Source: Ustilago trichophora (Eukaryota > Basidiomycota > Ustilaginomycetes > Ustilaginales > Ustilaginaceae). Taken from it: a stretch of 64,000 bases of DNA. The position numbers and the translations under genes were made by a program. Within the stretch, counting starts at the first letter, position 1. The number at the start of each line of letters is the position of its first letter. Under the pieces are notes generated by a model that had not been told where the DNA came from, made no database searches, and saw only the letters and a list, made by a program, of their open reading frames with translations. This document shows positions 40,375 through 50,122 of the stretch, one piece after another. The DNA is taken from positions 434,001 through 498,000 of the forward strand of contig OOIN01000036.1 in the NCBI GenBank assembly GCA_900323505.1, read 5' to 3'.

Positions 40375-41919
40375 TTAGGGGTTGGCGAGGTGCAAGCCGC
40401 CTCCGCCGCCTCCGCTTCGTCCTTGGCCGTTGGTGTTGCTATCGGGCGAACCAGCACGTTGGTCGGGTTGGTCTACGTATCCGTACTGGCCCTGGTCATG
40501 GTGACCCTGGTAGTACTGTGGGTTTTGCGGAGGAGAAGAGGTGGCGGGTTGATGGCCTTGGTAGTGCTGTGGATACTGCTGCGGGGATTGGGCGCCGAGG
40601 GGTGGAGATGCGTAGCCGCCGTACTGGCTTCCTCCATGACCCTCTTGCGAGGAGGGCTTGTGGCCGGATTGGGATCCAGCAGCACCGGCAGCGCCGACTT
40701 TGGTGGATCCGACCGAGAGACTGTGAGAGAGACCGCCGTGGTTTCCGTGTGCTTGCGATTGACCGGGGCTGGTGTAGCCTGGAGCGGCGCCCCAAGCCTC
40801 ACCTTGTGGGTAGGCGCCCTGCTGTCCACCCCATCCCTGTTGAGGCTGCATTCCGTACTGCTGGTATTGCGGCCCAGCGCCGTATCCTTGCTGCGGATGG
40901 CCGTAATAGGCCTCGTATCCGTCCTGCTGGTGCTGTCCGTACTGGTCGTGGGCGTAAGCGGCGGCGCCTGCCATTCCTGCGCCAGCTGCACCGGCAGCTG
41001 CCCATCCAGCCGCGTTGTCAATGTTCTGGTAGTGATAGGGCTGTTGTGCCATTTCGTGGGCTGCCATGTCATCCATCTGAATTTCGTTGACATTGGCCAC
41101 GCTGCCACCTTTGCCTTCTCCGCTACCGCCGGCACCTCGACCGTAAACAGCTTCAGCGCTCGATTCGTTGACGTGGTCGTTCTCCTGTCCGAACGAGAGC
41201 CATTCGACCTCTTTGGCCTTTTTGGCGCGTTTGCGGAGGGGTAGCAAGATGAGCCAGACGAGAATGATGAGACCAGCTACACCACCGGCGACACCACCGA
41301 TGATGGCACCGAGGTTGGTGTTGGATCCTCCGCCTCCGCCGGAGCTGTGACCGCCTGTTGCGGTAGGGTTGGCGGAAGTGCTGACGCCAGTGATGAGAGC
41401 CCCATCGCTGCCGGTTCTTGTGTAGGTGACGGTGACGACAGGGATCGAGGTGGGAGAGGTGATGGATGCAGAGGTTGTGGGGGTGGTAGCCGAGGTTGTC
41501 GGGGTGGTGGTGGTGGTGGCCGAGGTTGTCGGAGTGGTGGCTGATGTGGTTGGAGTGGTCTGAGTAGAAGTCGAGGTGCTGGTGGGAGTGGTGGAGGTGC
41601 TAGTGGAGGTGGGAGTGGACGAGGTAGTGGAGCTAGTGGACGAGGTGGTGCTCGAAGTGCTGCTAGAGGTGGGCCTCGTGTCAGTGCCACTGCCCGGGGT
41701 GGAAGGAGAGGTATCGTCAGAGTTGCCGGTGCCGATTCCAGTGCCGGTGCCAGTGCCAGAACGAGTATCGCCCGTGGTTTGGGGCGAGCGTGGAAGACCA
41801 GCCATTGCCATGTTGGGTTTGTTGACAGGAGCAGCGGCGGCGGCGGGAGAGATTGAGTCGGGAGTGATGGTTTTGTTGTTGGCGAGTGCCGACAAGGGGT
41901 TGTCGAGTAGAGACGCCAT
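40375..41919 (-). CDS. Mucin-like single-pass membrane protein with Gln/Gly/Tyr-rich tail
   Basis: 514 residues starting MASLLDNPLSALANN. No cleavable signal peptide is visible, so the protein may use its membrane helix as a reverse signal anchor or have an unmodelled 5' exon. Residues about 60-190 are a Ser/Thr/Pro stalk with TPTTSAT-type tandem repeats, suited to O-mannosylation. A Gly-rich spacer precedes one transmembrane helix (GAIIGGVAGGVAGLIILVWL, about residue 215) and the stop-transfer cluster RKRAKKAK. The remaining 270 residues are cytosolic, Gln/Gly/Tyr-rich and prion-like. This layout resembles fungal wall-stress sensors and mucin-type signalling receptors (Mid2/Msb2-like in architecture only). 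A donor-like CTAC|GTAAGT on the minus strand near 42371 hints at a 5'-UTR intron. Confidence 0.8.
   Translation of the reverse strand: MASLLDNPLSALANNKTITPDSISPAAAAAPVNKPNMAMAGLPRSPQTTGDTRSGTGTGTGIGTGNSDDTSPSTPGSGTDTRPTSSSTSSTTSSTSSTTSSTPTSTSTSTTPTSTSTSTQTTPTTSATTPTTSATTTTTPTTSATTPTTSASITSPTSIPVVTVTYTRTGSDGALITGVSTSANPTATGGHSSGGGGGSNTNLGAIIGGVAGGVAGLIILVWLILLPLRKRAKKAKEVEWLSFGQENDHVNESSAEAVYGRGAGGSGEGKGGSVANVNEIQMDDMAAHEMAQQPYHYQNIDNAAGWAAAGAAGAGMAGAAAYAHDQYGQHQQDGYEAYYGHPQQGYGAGPQYQQYGMQPQQGWGGQQGAYPQGEAWGAAPGYTSPGQSQAHGNHGGLSHSLSVGSTKVGAAGAAGSQSGHKPSSQEGHGGSQYGGYASPPLGAQSPQQYPQHYQGHQPATSSPPQNPQYYQGHHDQGQYGYVDQPDQRAGSPDSNTNGQGRSGGGGGGLHLANP
41470..41600. repeat. Minisatellite encoding the Thr/Pro/Ser stalk
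   Basis: Imperfect tandem units of about 18-39 bp (GTGGT…GCCGAGGTTGTCGG type) encode repeated TPTTSAT-like peptides in the surface protein on the minus strand. Repeat number is likely to vary between strains. Confidence 0.7.
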
Positions 41920-43165
41920 GGTGAAAGAAGAAGGGTCGTAGATGTAGTAAAGGAGAGTGTGAATGAAAAAGAGACTCGAGGGTCAGTTTATGTTGGTCGA
42001 GAGAAAGAAGAGTGTGGGATCCTTCCGCCGCTGAGATCGTTCGGGTAGGATGTAGATCGAGCAGGAGCAGGAAGGATGGTAGTAGAGAGGAGAGTAGAAC
42101 TGGAAGATGGGGAGGATGGCTTCTAATGCCGGAGCTTGGGATCAACACTACTTGGATTGAGCAAGCGAGGGAGGAAGGAGAGAAGGAATCAAGGTAGGAA
42201 GGCGAGCAAAGGGAGAAACGCAACCCATCGCCACCATTTCACACTTGTCATTTTGACTGCACAAAGTGGGTTGGGTCGACTGCGGATGCACCGAACAATG
42301 CTTGCGCCAGTTCGAGTTATGCTCCTCGCCTGAATGCGTTTCAAAAAGAAGGAAGAAGAGGAAAAACTTACGTAGCCTGACGCTTGTAGAGGCCGTTGGG
42401 CGAGCTGCGCTGCTTGATGGTGTTGTTGTTGTTCATGATGCTGACGCTGGGTTGAAGCGGTTTGCGTCGAGTGGCGTGTGAGCAAAGGTGGAAAGCTTGA
42501 CTTAGATAAAGCGTATGGGTTGAGCGAGCGAGTCAAAGTGGGTGATTGGTGGCTAGAGATGAAAGCGGGCGGGGGACGAGTCGAAGCCGATTGATGAAGT
42601 GGATTGATGGCGGCTGCCGAGGCAAAAGCGTTGGATCAACGTCACGCTACAGATGTGTGATTGGTAAGTTGAGAAGGTACTTTGGATGTGTGTGTGAGAG
42701 CGTGTATGTGTATGTGGCTGCACGAATGTTGGCTGTATGTATGTACAGGTCGATGGTGGATGATGCTATAGCTACAGCAAGGATCGATATCGAAAGCCAA
42801 ACCAAAAAATGGTAAAGTTTCGCGGCAGCAGCAAGCAGGGAGTCCAAGAGGCGACAAGAGGGGGAATTTGCAGACGCTTTGATGCTGTGTTGCTGTGTGC
42901 TGTGTGCTTTTGCTTTGCTTTGCCTTTCCAATTGAAACCAACACACATACACCACATAGGAGACACAAAGCGGGGCTGTACAATTTGCAGCACAACGCAA
43001 GACACACGCAAAAGTTGCTGAAAAAAAAAAAAAAGAAAAGAGAGCTCGGGACGAGATGCAGCCTTGTGCAGCGTGGCAAAGAAAGCGGTAAAAGCTTTAG
43101 GCGCGAAAAGAAAAGCGAGGCCCTAACTTCAGCACAGGAGCAGCCAGCAGGGAGGGTTCAACATG

Positions 43166-43188
43166 CGTGTGTGTGTGTGTGTGTGTGT
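43166..43188. repeat. GT dinucleotide microsatellite
   Basis: About eleven GT units in noncoding DNA. Confidence 0.85.
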
Positions 43189-43611
43189 CAAGATCTCGGC
43201 GGCAAGCAGCGTAAAAGAAGTTCCCTTTGTTCAGCATTGCCTCTTGTCAGCTTTGCTTTCAAAGAGACAGCAGAGAGTGATGGAGCCAGCAAGCATGCCA
43301 TTGGCTGCGCAAACAAATCATGTGCTGTCTCGCTCTTCTGCTTGTCCAAATGTACGCGCATGCAGCCCACTTACATTACAGAGGAGGCATCTGACTGACA
43401 GCGAAAGGCTCTCTCAGTCGCTCAGTCGACAAGATTTCGTGACGAAACAGAGTCTTGCTGGTTGCTATGACAACCAATTGAAAACCGCAAGATGCTCACG
43501 CGGAATGACCTTTTTTCTCGGTCTCAGTGTTTGTTTTGCTGACGAACCAAATTTTGCCAGAGAGAGTCATCCCGAGTCTTCGTCATGCTGCTTTTGCTGT
43601 GTACTGTACTG

Positions 43612-43623
43612 TACTGTACAGTA
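43612..43623. promoter_or_regulatory. Palindrome TACTGTACAGTA in a GTACT repeat
   Basis: Lies in GTACTGTACTGTACTGTACA followed by GTAA, in the divergent region upstream of the UPF0643 gene. It is identical to the copy at 60342-60353. Confidence 0.5.
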
Positions 43624-44536
43624 AGCTCAATTTTCAGTTTTAGAAAAACACAGCCCAACCATGTCGGCAACACTGACACCATTTCGCACCGTCTCTCAGC
43701 TGCTTTCATCTGGCGGCTTCATCTGTACATCTGTACGTATAATCAAGTTCAACTCAAGCCGGCTGCGCCGACGGATAAGAAAAAAAAAAAGAAAAGGCAA
43801 AGCTAAGATGGCAAGGCTAGGGAACGCAAAGTCGACGGAATTGCGTGGGTTTTGCGGAGGCAGCAAGTGAACGAGGAGGCAGTGCAGCTCGTTTTTTAAC
43901 CGAATTCACGTGGCTTGCCTTTTTCTTGCTTTCGCGAGAGGAATTCGAGTCTTTCCTTTTCCGCGTGGACCCTTGTTGGTCTTCTCTCATCTTAGCGCGC
44001 GCGCGCTCTTCTGCCAATCTTGTTTCTCATCGAATCTTGGGAATCGGGTGTTTGTGGAATCCCGATCAGAGTTGACGCAACCTTGGGTGGCAATCACAAC
44101 ATCGTTCCAAACAACCCTTCCCACCCTACCAACCAACCAACAGGAACTTTATTGACCGATCCTTCTTGTCATCCTCTGTTGCTGTTCGGCACGTCACCCA
44201 GAGGTGGCGCAAAGTGTAGACCGATTCCGACAAGGAGAGAGGCATGCACACAGCTTGGTCCGTTGCACATCTTGGCACGTTGGCACGGTTGGACCCTGAA
44301 TCCGAGCAAGATTTCGCAAGCGTCATCTGTGGATCACGTCTTCTCCTCCTCCCTCCTCCTCACCTTGACTTCTTCGTCCGCTGCTACTAGTCCCACACTG
44401 AACCTGTTCGCTGACTCTGTGTCGTGTGCTGTAAGTTCTCCTTTGTTGAGATTGTTATGTGAACATCTGAGCAAACTTCCACAACGACAACCACCATAGC
44501 ATCCTCCTCACACTAGACAAAGTCAACCTGTCCAAA

Positions 44537-45451
44537 ATGGCACCACCGCTCAACACCACCCAGGCCACTGCCGGTCCATCTCACCTCTCAGCCCCATACC
44601 ACGTCTCTGGCTCCACCGGCACCTCGACTCGCAACCGAATCAACGCAAGCTTGGCCAAACAGCATTTTGTTCTCCACCCCACCACCGTTGCGGAGCCCAG
44701 CAAGCCACTCTTTGATGCTGTTCCGCGAAATGCCGAGTACGAGTCGTTGAGGCCCATCCTTGCACGTCTTCCCGATGATGAAGACGACCATGTCGAACAA
44801 GAAACAGAGAGCTTAGACTACGTCCTCAAACGAGGAGTGATGTACACTCGCTCTCCACTCCCCTTTCTCGATTCTGCAAGCATTGACCTCTGGAAATCGC
44901 TGCATCACTTTCGACCGCTCACTGCCGACTATGCTTCTGGATATCTCGACCCTACACCTCCTCACCCCTTGCCACCAAATGCATCTTTTACCTCTTGCCC
45001 CGTATTCTCCTCTGCAACGTCCAAGGGTCTGAGTCAACTACGATCCTCTTTCAACTGGGCCTCTTTGCCTCCCCTCCCCTTGGCCACATTCCGAATATGG
45101 TACGGCTTCTTGTTCCTCTCTGTCCGTAAAACAGACTCGGAATCGCTCTCCTTCTACGAAGCGGATAGGTTGGCACACGAAGAAGCCACCCGATCGGGCG
45201 GCCTCATCATGTACTGGTATGGGTCACCTTCCCCCACCACCGGTGCCAACTTGGCCACCTGCATCTGGACCTCCCGCCACGCTGCCATTGAGGCCTCCAA
45301 GCTGCCACTTCACAGAAAGGCTGCCCAGTATGCAGCCCCTAGCTATCAACGCTACGATCTGATCCGTTACAAAGTCGTCAAGCTCCCTGGCGAGGCGAGG
45401 TTGAGGATCGAGGAGTGGACCGCCCAGGACGATAGAGATGAAGATTTGTAG
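44537..45451 (+). CDS. UPF0643 family protein
   Basis: Conserved fungal protein of unknown biochemical role. The product is 304 residues from ATG 44537 (MAPPLNTTQATAGP). The C-terminal two thirds carry the family blocks: FRIWYGFLFLSVRKTDSE, EADRLAHEEATRSGGLIMYW, YGSPSPTTGANLATCIWTSR and LPLHRKAAQYAAPSYQRYDL, followed by RIEEW near the end. The residue-rich stretch W-Y-G-P…G-N-L-A-T-C-I-W-S is the strongest signature. There is no signal peptide or membrane helix, so it is probably soluble. It is convergent with IES6, with about 100 bp between stops. The fold might be enzyme-like, but no catalytic motif is recognised. Confidence 0.8.
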   Translation: MAPPLNTTQATAGPSHLSAPYHVSGSTGTSTRNRINASLAKQHFVLHPTTVAEPSKPLFDAVPRNAEYESLRPILARLPDDEDDHVEQETESLDYVLKRGVMYTRSPLPFLDSASIDLWKSLHHFRPLTADYASGYLDPTPPHPLPPNASFTSCPVFSSATSKGLSQLRSSFNWASLPPLPLATFRIWYGFLFLSVRKTDSESLSFYEADRLAHEEATRSGGLIMYWYGSPSPTTGANLATCIWTSRHAAIEASKLPLHRKAAQYAAPSYQRYDLIRYKVVKLPGEARLRIEEWTAQDDRDEDL

Positions 45452-45553
45452 TGCATATATAGAGTTTTTGCGGTTGCGTACAAATACATTGTTGAAAGAG
45501 AGCCCGATGAGAGAAGCAGAGAAAAAAGAATGTGTAAAGACAAGGGTGAGAGG

Positions 45554-46426
45554 TTACTTGATCTGAGAGGCATCTCCTCGGAGTGAAAGATAGGCGTTGT
45601 CCACGCCAGGTCCGAATTGCTTGATGATCTCGTAGACTTCGACTGAATGGTAGCGCAGACCGGATTTGGGATCGGTGTAGGGTGCAATGAGGCCGGTGAC
45701 ATCGCAGTACTTTTTGGCCGGGCGTAGGCTGGGTGGTGCTTCAACCGATGCGTCTGTCCAGCAAAATAAACGTCAGCGTATCTGTTTGTCAGTACTCGTC
45801 TATCGCCCGAGCTGCATCTGGAGCTTCGACACGGCGTCGTACTTACAGCTAGGGATGTCTCTCTTCGGCGCATCTGCATGCTCCTCCTCTTCCTTTTGCT
45901 CTTCCTTGGCCTCTCCCGTCTTGTCCTCCTCCGCCTCTGCCTTGATCTCGACATCCTTCACATCTTCTGCTGCTTGCCCGCTCTCGGCACGCGCAGCCTC
46001 CTTGGCCAACCTCTCCCTCTCCTCCCTCCTTGCAAAAGCCTGCAGTGCCGCCCCCACCAGCCTGCTCTTCTGAGGAAGTGCCTCCTTCCTCTTTCTCTCC
46101 TTGAACTTTGCGCCCGCCGCACGCATCGCCGCTTCTCGCTCGCTCTGCAATAACTGCTTGAGACTCTTGTTCCGCCTCGAGAGGTTGGACGACATTTTGG
46201 CCATTCTCGTCGTAAAGTCGACAGACTTGAATGGTTTTTCTGCCGCATGAAACGATAGTGTTTCTGCCAAGGAGGGCGGGGCTGGGGTGGCCGAGGTCGA
46301 TGCCGTGGTTGACCCGGCTGCTGCCGAATGGCGCGATTTGAAGCCCGACCTGCAATTTCAATGTCCCCAAAGCTGTCAGCTCAGGTTCGAGAGCATACCT
46401 GTGTCGAAGCTTTATTTCACTTACAT
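45554..46426 (-). CDS. IES6: INO80 chromatin-remodelling subunit IES6
   Basis: Small subunit of the INO80 nucleosome remodeller. Three exons are proposed. Exon 1 contributes only AT (46425-46426); a 75-nt intron (46350-46424, GTAAGTG…TGCAG) follows; exon 2 is 46349-45847; a 93-nt intron (45754-45846, GTAAGT…ACAG) follows; exon 3 is 45753-45554. The start codon is split AT|G, giving MSGFKSRHSAAAGS in frame with the body (234 residues). The N-terminal half has basic helical segments (FTTRMAKMSSNLSRRNKSLKQ) and an acidic Glu-rich stretch. The last 65 residues form the YL1-C domain: PSLRPAKKYCDVTGLIAPYT, DPKSGLRYHSVEVYEII and a final NAYLSLRGDASQ. That domain fixes the identity. The split start is well supported by frame continuity, but cDNA would settle it. 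Confidence 0.88.
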
Positions 46427-47248
46427 GGTGGAGCTGTGTGGTGGAAGATGAAGAATGTGAGCGTCAAGGAAGCGACAGAGTGGATAGAGAGACGGAGAGA
46501 AGGGGAAGGCCCGAGCTCTCTCTTCCACATCCAACCCTCTCTTGCACTCATACTTTACCGAGATCCGAATTTCCACTCCGACTTTACGCGCTGCGCGTGA
46601 TTCCAAGAAAAGGGTCCAAAAAAGACGGTATTTTTCATTTTCTTTTTTTTTTTCCTTTTCTTTTCTTTTTTTGTGTTGTTGTTGTTTTGGGCTCGGCTTC
46701 GGTAATGCAAGCTCGCAGTGCGGAGTTCAACACCCTTCACACCCCTCTCACAAAACCATCAACACACCGTTTCTCTTGGCTTTCCCAGACATCCCCCTAT
46801 CACACACTCGACCGTTCTATCAATGACAGCATGCGTTGTGCGCTGCGTTCCAAGAGTACGAAAGGATGCGCAGACGTCACGTCGTTTGACAGGATGCGTT
46901 GTTATTCAATCCTGAACGAATGAGCTTGTTTGGTGATATGCAAGGCTTAAAAGCACGCTAGTGCTAAGTTTGCTGTGAGCGCTTCTGGAAGGTGTTGAGC
47001 TGCATGATTGTATGCGGCCGCCGGTGAAGCTGTGTTGGATGTGTTCTAGCCACCTAGCTCCTTGTGTACTTGGTGTTGCCCGTGTTTCTTCCCCGAGTAG
47101 TGTCCCTCGTCATCTTTCCCTTCAAAGTCTTTCCATCACCACCATCTCCCTACCGATAGACATCGCCTCACTCCATCTCATATACGCTTCGCCATCACTA
47201 TCAACCCAATTTCGCCTCGAGAGCAAAACACAGACCGATACACCCATA
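46427..47248. promoter_or_regulatory. Divergent promoter, IES6 and PI-PLC-like gene
   Basis: About 820 bp with a CT/T-rich run (46626-46690) and leader sequence before 47249. The plus-strand frame is open from an ATG at 47012, but that extension is leader-like, so it is not counted as coding. Confidence 0.45.
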
Positions 47249-48838
47249 ATGCGACTTCCCAGCTTCAAGCACAAGGAAAGACAGGACTCGATCAGCGAGA
47301 AGCCTTCGCCTTCCAGCCCTGCTCCAGCTCCCGTCTCCGCTGCCGTCACCACCTCCGATGTAGACGGTCACGATTCGATCTCCCTTCGCATTCACAACCG
47401 CACATCTGTCGAATTTCTCACACTCTCTACCTTTGGCGCTTTACACACGGGCACAGGTGGAGCCCAACGAATTGCATCTTCGAGCATTCCCTCTTCTCCC
47501 AATCCTGATTCGAGTGTTGCGGTCTTTGGCGTGAGAAATACGCCAGTCAGAGTTCCTGCAGGAAAGCAAGTTGACGTCCCTTCGGTTCGTATTCAGGCCT
47601 TCACCGCGGCTGCGACGAGCGGATACGAAGTGGGGCTGACGCTCAACCCTCGCTCGGCTAAGGCTGGAGGAGGATATAGTGCAAGTCTTTCTGCTCCGGC
47701 ACCAGCCGCAGCAAGCGAAGTTGCCGTCGGGAGGCTTTGGAAGCCTCTCCCACTCACCATGAATCCCTTGCTTGCCACCTCTGCCAAGTCTCCTGTCCTC
47801 GGCTCGAATTCGCCCAGAGACGATACAGACAGCATTTATGCCCTCCAATCGACCGATCTTTCGACAAACACGATCCACATCCTTCTCCTCCCCATGCGCA
47901 ATCTTTCCGCCTGGATGTCCACCCTCCCCTCTTCCGACCCGCTCTCGTCCTTTTGCATCCCCGGAACCCACGAGAGCTGCGCACTTTACGGATGGCCCAT
48001 CTCCGCCTGTCAAGAAAGTACCTCTTCCATCGCTGTCCAACTCAACCGCGGCATACGATTCCTCGACGTCCGTCTCGCGCTCAAGGGCACACCCGGAAAG
48101 CAGTTGCTCTATGCCTACCATGGTGTGACAGACCAAAAGATCGAGTTCAGCGCGGTGCTGTCTCAGGTGTATGACTTCTTGACCGCCAATGCGGGGGAGA
48201 CGGTGCTGATGAGCGTCAAACAGGAGAACAACATGGCTGGTTTTCTGGACTCTGTCTTCTCGTACATCAATCAGAACCCTGGCAAGTGGTATTTGGGCAC
48301 TGGAATGCCAAAGTTGGGCGATGTCCGTGGCAAGATTGTTCTGATCTCCCGTTTCGGTAGCTCGGACTCTCAACCGGGCGGTATTCACCCTCCTATTTGG
48401 CCAGATTCCTCAAACACGCCTTTCAACTACACTTTGCCAGATGGAACGATAGTCCAGACTCAGGATTGGTACAACATCTCCTCACTCTCGGCGATTCCTG
48501 CAAAACTGTCGCTCATTACCACCCTCCTCACCTCCTCGGGTTCCGATCCGGCGATTTTAGGATTCAACTTCACAAACGGCTCCTCATTTCCCTTCGCCCT
48601 GCCGCCCTGGGTCGCAAAGGGTACAGGAGACCAGACGAAAGCAGCGAACGGTGGAGGATGGTTGCAAAATGTTGGGGTCAATGCGTTGCTCGTAGATCTC
48701 GTCGCAACGCGGTTGAAAGGTGGTAATGCAGGGGCGAAGAGGGGAGGGCTTATGAACGTTTTTGCACTGGACTTCTTCGACCAGAACAATCTGGGTGCTG
48801 ATTTGGCAAGTTTGATGGTCGAAGCCAACTTTCAGTAG
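47249..48838 (+). CDS. PI-PLC X-domain phosphodiesterase (PLCXD/bacterial-type)
   Basis: 529 residues from ATG 47249 (MRLPSFKHKERQD). Residues about 50-215 are beta-rich and Ser/Ala-rich, unassigned. The PLC-X catalytic domain begins about residue 220: LSAWMSTLPSSDPLSSFCIPG, catalytic His241 in GTHES, IAVQLNRGIRFLDVRL, then His291 in YAYHGVTDQ and FLTANAGETVLMSVKQE. These match bacterial PI-PLC and PLCXD proteins, which cleave phosphatidylinositol without calcium or the Y domain. It is a stand-alone enzyme with no PH, EF-hand, Y or C2 domain. There is no signal peptide, so the site of action is unclear. The C-terminus (NVFALDFFDQNNLGADLASL) fits the last strand and helix of the barrel. Confidence 0.88.
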   Translation: MRLPSFKHKERQDSISEKPSPSSPAPAPVSAAVTTSDVDGHDSISLRIHNRTSVEFLTLSTFGALHTGTGGAQRIASSSIPSSPNPDSSVAVFGVRNTPVRVPAGKQVDVPSVRIQAFTAAATSGYEVGLTLNPRSAKAGGGYSASLSAPAPAAASEVAVGRLWKPLPLTMNPLLATSAKSPVLGSNSPRDDTDSIYALQSTDLSTNTIHILLLPMRNLSAWMSTLPSSDPLSSFCIPGTHESCALYGWPISACQESTSSIAVQLNRGIRFLDVRLALKGTPGKQLLYAYHGVTDQKIEFSAVLSQVYDFLTANAGETVLMSVKQENNMAGFLDSVFSYINQNPGKWYLGTGMPKLGDVRGKIVLISRFGSSDSQPGGIHPPIWPDSSNTPFNYTLPDGTIVQTQDWYNISSLSAIPAKLSLITTLLTSSGSDPAILGFNFTNGSSFPFALPPWVAKGTGDQTKAANGGGWLQNVGVNALLVDLVATRLKGGNAGAKRGGLMNVFALDFFDQNNLGADLASLMVEANFQ

Positions 48839-49290
48839 TTGATGGCTGCGAATCGATGGATGGAAAGGAGACTGTGCTATGGATGCTGGAATGGGACAGA
48901 TGCTGCTACTGCTGCTGCTGTGGCTGTGAATAATGGATCTCCCAAACATACACCTCTGCATGTGCCATACGTACTAGCTCGTGTATGCGTCGGCTGTCAA
49001 TCTAGCAGTGACGACTTTGTCAAGCATCTTGAGCAATCATTATCACCTCAACAAGGCTCTCACACAGATTTGCATCCTCGATAGGATAGAATTGAGGCAT
49101 GAAAGTGTCGAGGTACAAGTACAAGTGCAGATGGGTTCGGGTGTGCTGGTAAGATACTTTAATCGCGTTCGAGGTCTGTTTGTAGCATCATCCGATCAGA
49201 AAGAAGAAGAGTCCAAGGTCAGCCACCTGCCCGCGTTCCGCTTGTCTCCATCATCATCATCCTCATCTCGATCGAGTGACGCCTGGGCCG
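48839..49290. other. Convergent intergenic region
   Basis: 3' flanks of the PI-PLC-like gene and prefoldin subunit 4, including a CTGCTG run near 48902-48920 and an ATCATCATC run near 49250. No gene is seen. Confidence 0.4.
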
Positions 49291-49812
49291 CTACCTACTG
49301 ATGTTGTCTCCGAATTTTGCGTAGAGCTTCACCTTGAGCCCCTTCATCTCATCGTCATAGCCTTCCAGCTTCTCCTCCAGTCCCTTGATCTCATCATCCG
49401 CCTCTTGCTGCTCCTTTTCCAGCCTGTCCATGGCCTCTTGATGGGGCAAGCTTACGAATGTGTCGGCGATCCTGTAAAGCACCCCTTCGTCTTCATCGGC
49501 AAGCTCCAATTCCATTGCCAAGTCATCCAGCGCTTCGCGTTCCTCTTTGCGGATGCGCAGATCTTCCAAAAGGTCGGAGTAGGTGGAGTTCAGGCGGGAA
49601 AAGGCATTGATGGACTGTTGGTCTTCCCAGGTGACTTCGATTTCGTTTGCTTCCTCTTCCGATAGCTGTGATATCCCAGATGGAGAAGGTGAGAATGGCC
49701 AGGGTCAGCACGAGTTGAAGGAAAGCCCACATGAGTGTGCATGTAGGAAAGACACTCGGAACAAGGGACAGCAGGAAGGTGAAAGTCAAGATCGATCACT
49801 TACCATGCGCAT
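49291..49812 (-). CDS. PFDN4: Prefoldin subunit 4
   Basis: Beta-type subunit of the hexameric prefoldin cochaperone, which passes actin and tubulin chains to CCT in the cytosol. Exon 1 (49804-49812) encodes just MRM. The intron (49666-49803) starts GTAAGTG and ends ACAG. Exon 2 (49291-49665) continues LSEEEANEIEVTWEDQQSIN and the rest, for 127 residues in all, the usual length. The protein is two helices with heptads (EREALDDLAMELELAD; RLEKEQQEADDEIKGLEEKL) flanking the beta hairpin GVLYRIADTFVSLP, and ends YAKFGDNISR, close to the conserved YAKFGDNI tail. The tiny first exon is needed to give an ATG. It is divergent from ALG1. Confidence 0.93.
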
Positions 49813-50122
49813 GTTGGGCAATGTGTGTCGGCGATGTTGATGCGGTGGAAGAAGAGAAGGATGGTGACGATGACGATGAAGGGAGGACAAGAAGAAAGCA
49901 GCCGCTGTCAAACCGGTGCGAAAATACAAATTGCGCACGGTCAAGATCAAACACTTTGGTAATTAGCCATGTCCAAAAGACCAACACTCTGTTCGCTTGG
50001 ACCTCCCTCACCTATCATCCTTCATTCCTTGCCTTCACCATCACCACCTGCGCCTCACACCTTCACGATTCGATCTATCCCACAGCATGTGGTGAGAGCA
50101 CCGCAATCTACCCTCGCCCAAG
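49813..50122. promoter_or_regulatory. Divergent promoter, prefoldin 4 and ALG1
   Basis: 310 bp between opposite starts, GATGACGATGA-rich on the left and CT-rich leader on the right. No further element is recognised. Confidence 0.45.

Larger units (their letters stand above)
41920..44536. promoter_or_regulatory. Long divergent intergenic region (2.6 kb)
   Basis: Lies between the surface-protein gene (minus) and the UPF0643 gene (plus). It contains a probable 5'-UTR intron donor (minus, 42371), an A-tract at 43021-43034, a GT microsatellite (43166-43188), a GTACT repeat with the palindrome TACTGTACAGTA (43612-43623) and a GCGCGCGCGC run near 43998. Frames here are short and domain-free. The region is long enough for complex regulation of the surface protein. 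Confidence 0.5.

Noticed and set aside
47012..47248. Upstream ATG extension of the PI-PLC gene (79 residues)
   Set aside because: Leader-like composition, and the downstream ATG at 47249 starts a normal N-terminus.
47441..48388. 315-codon antisense ORF over the PI-PLC gene
   Set aside because: Complementary-frame shadow of a real gene with strong codon bias; no domain of its own.
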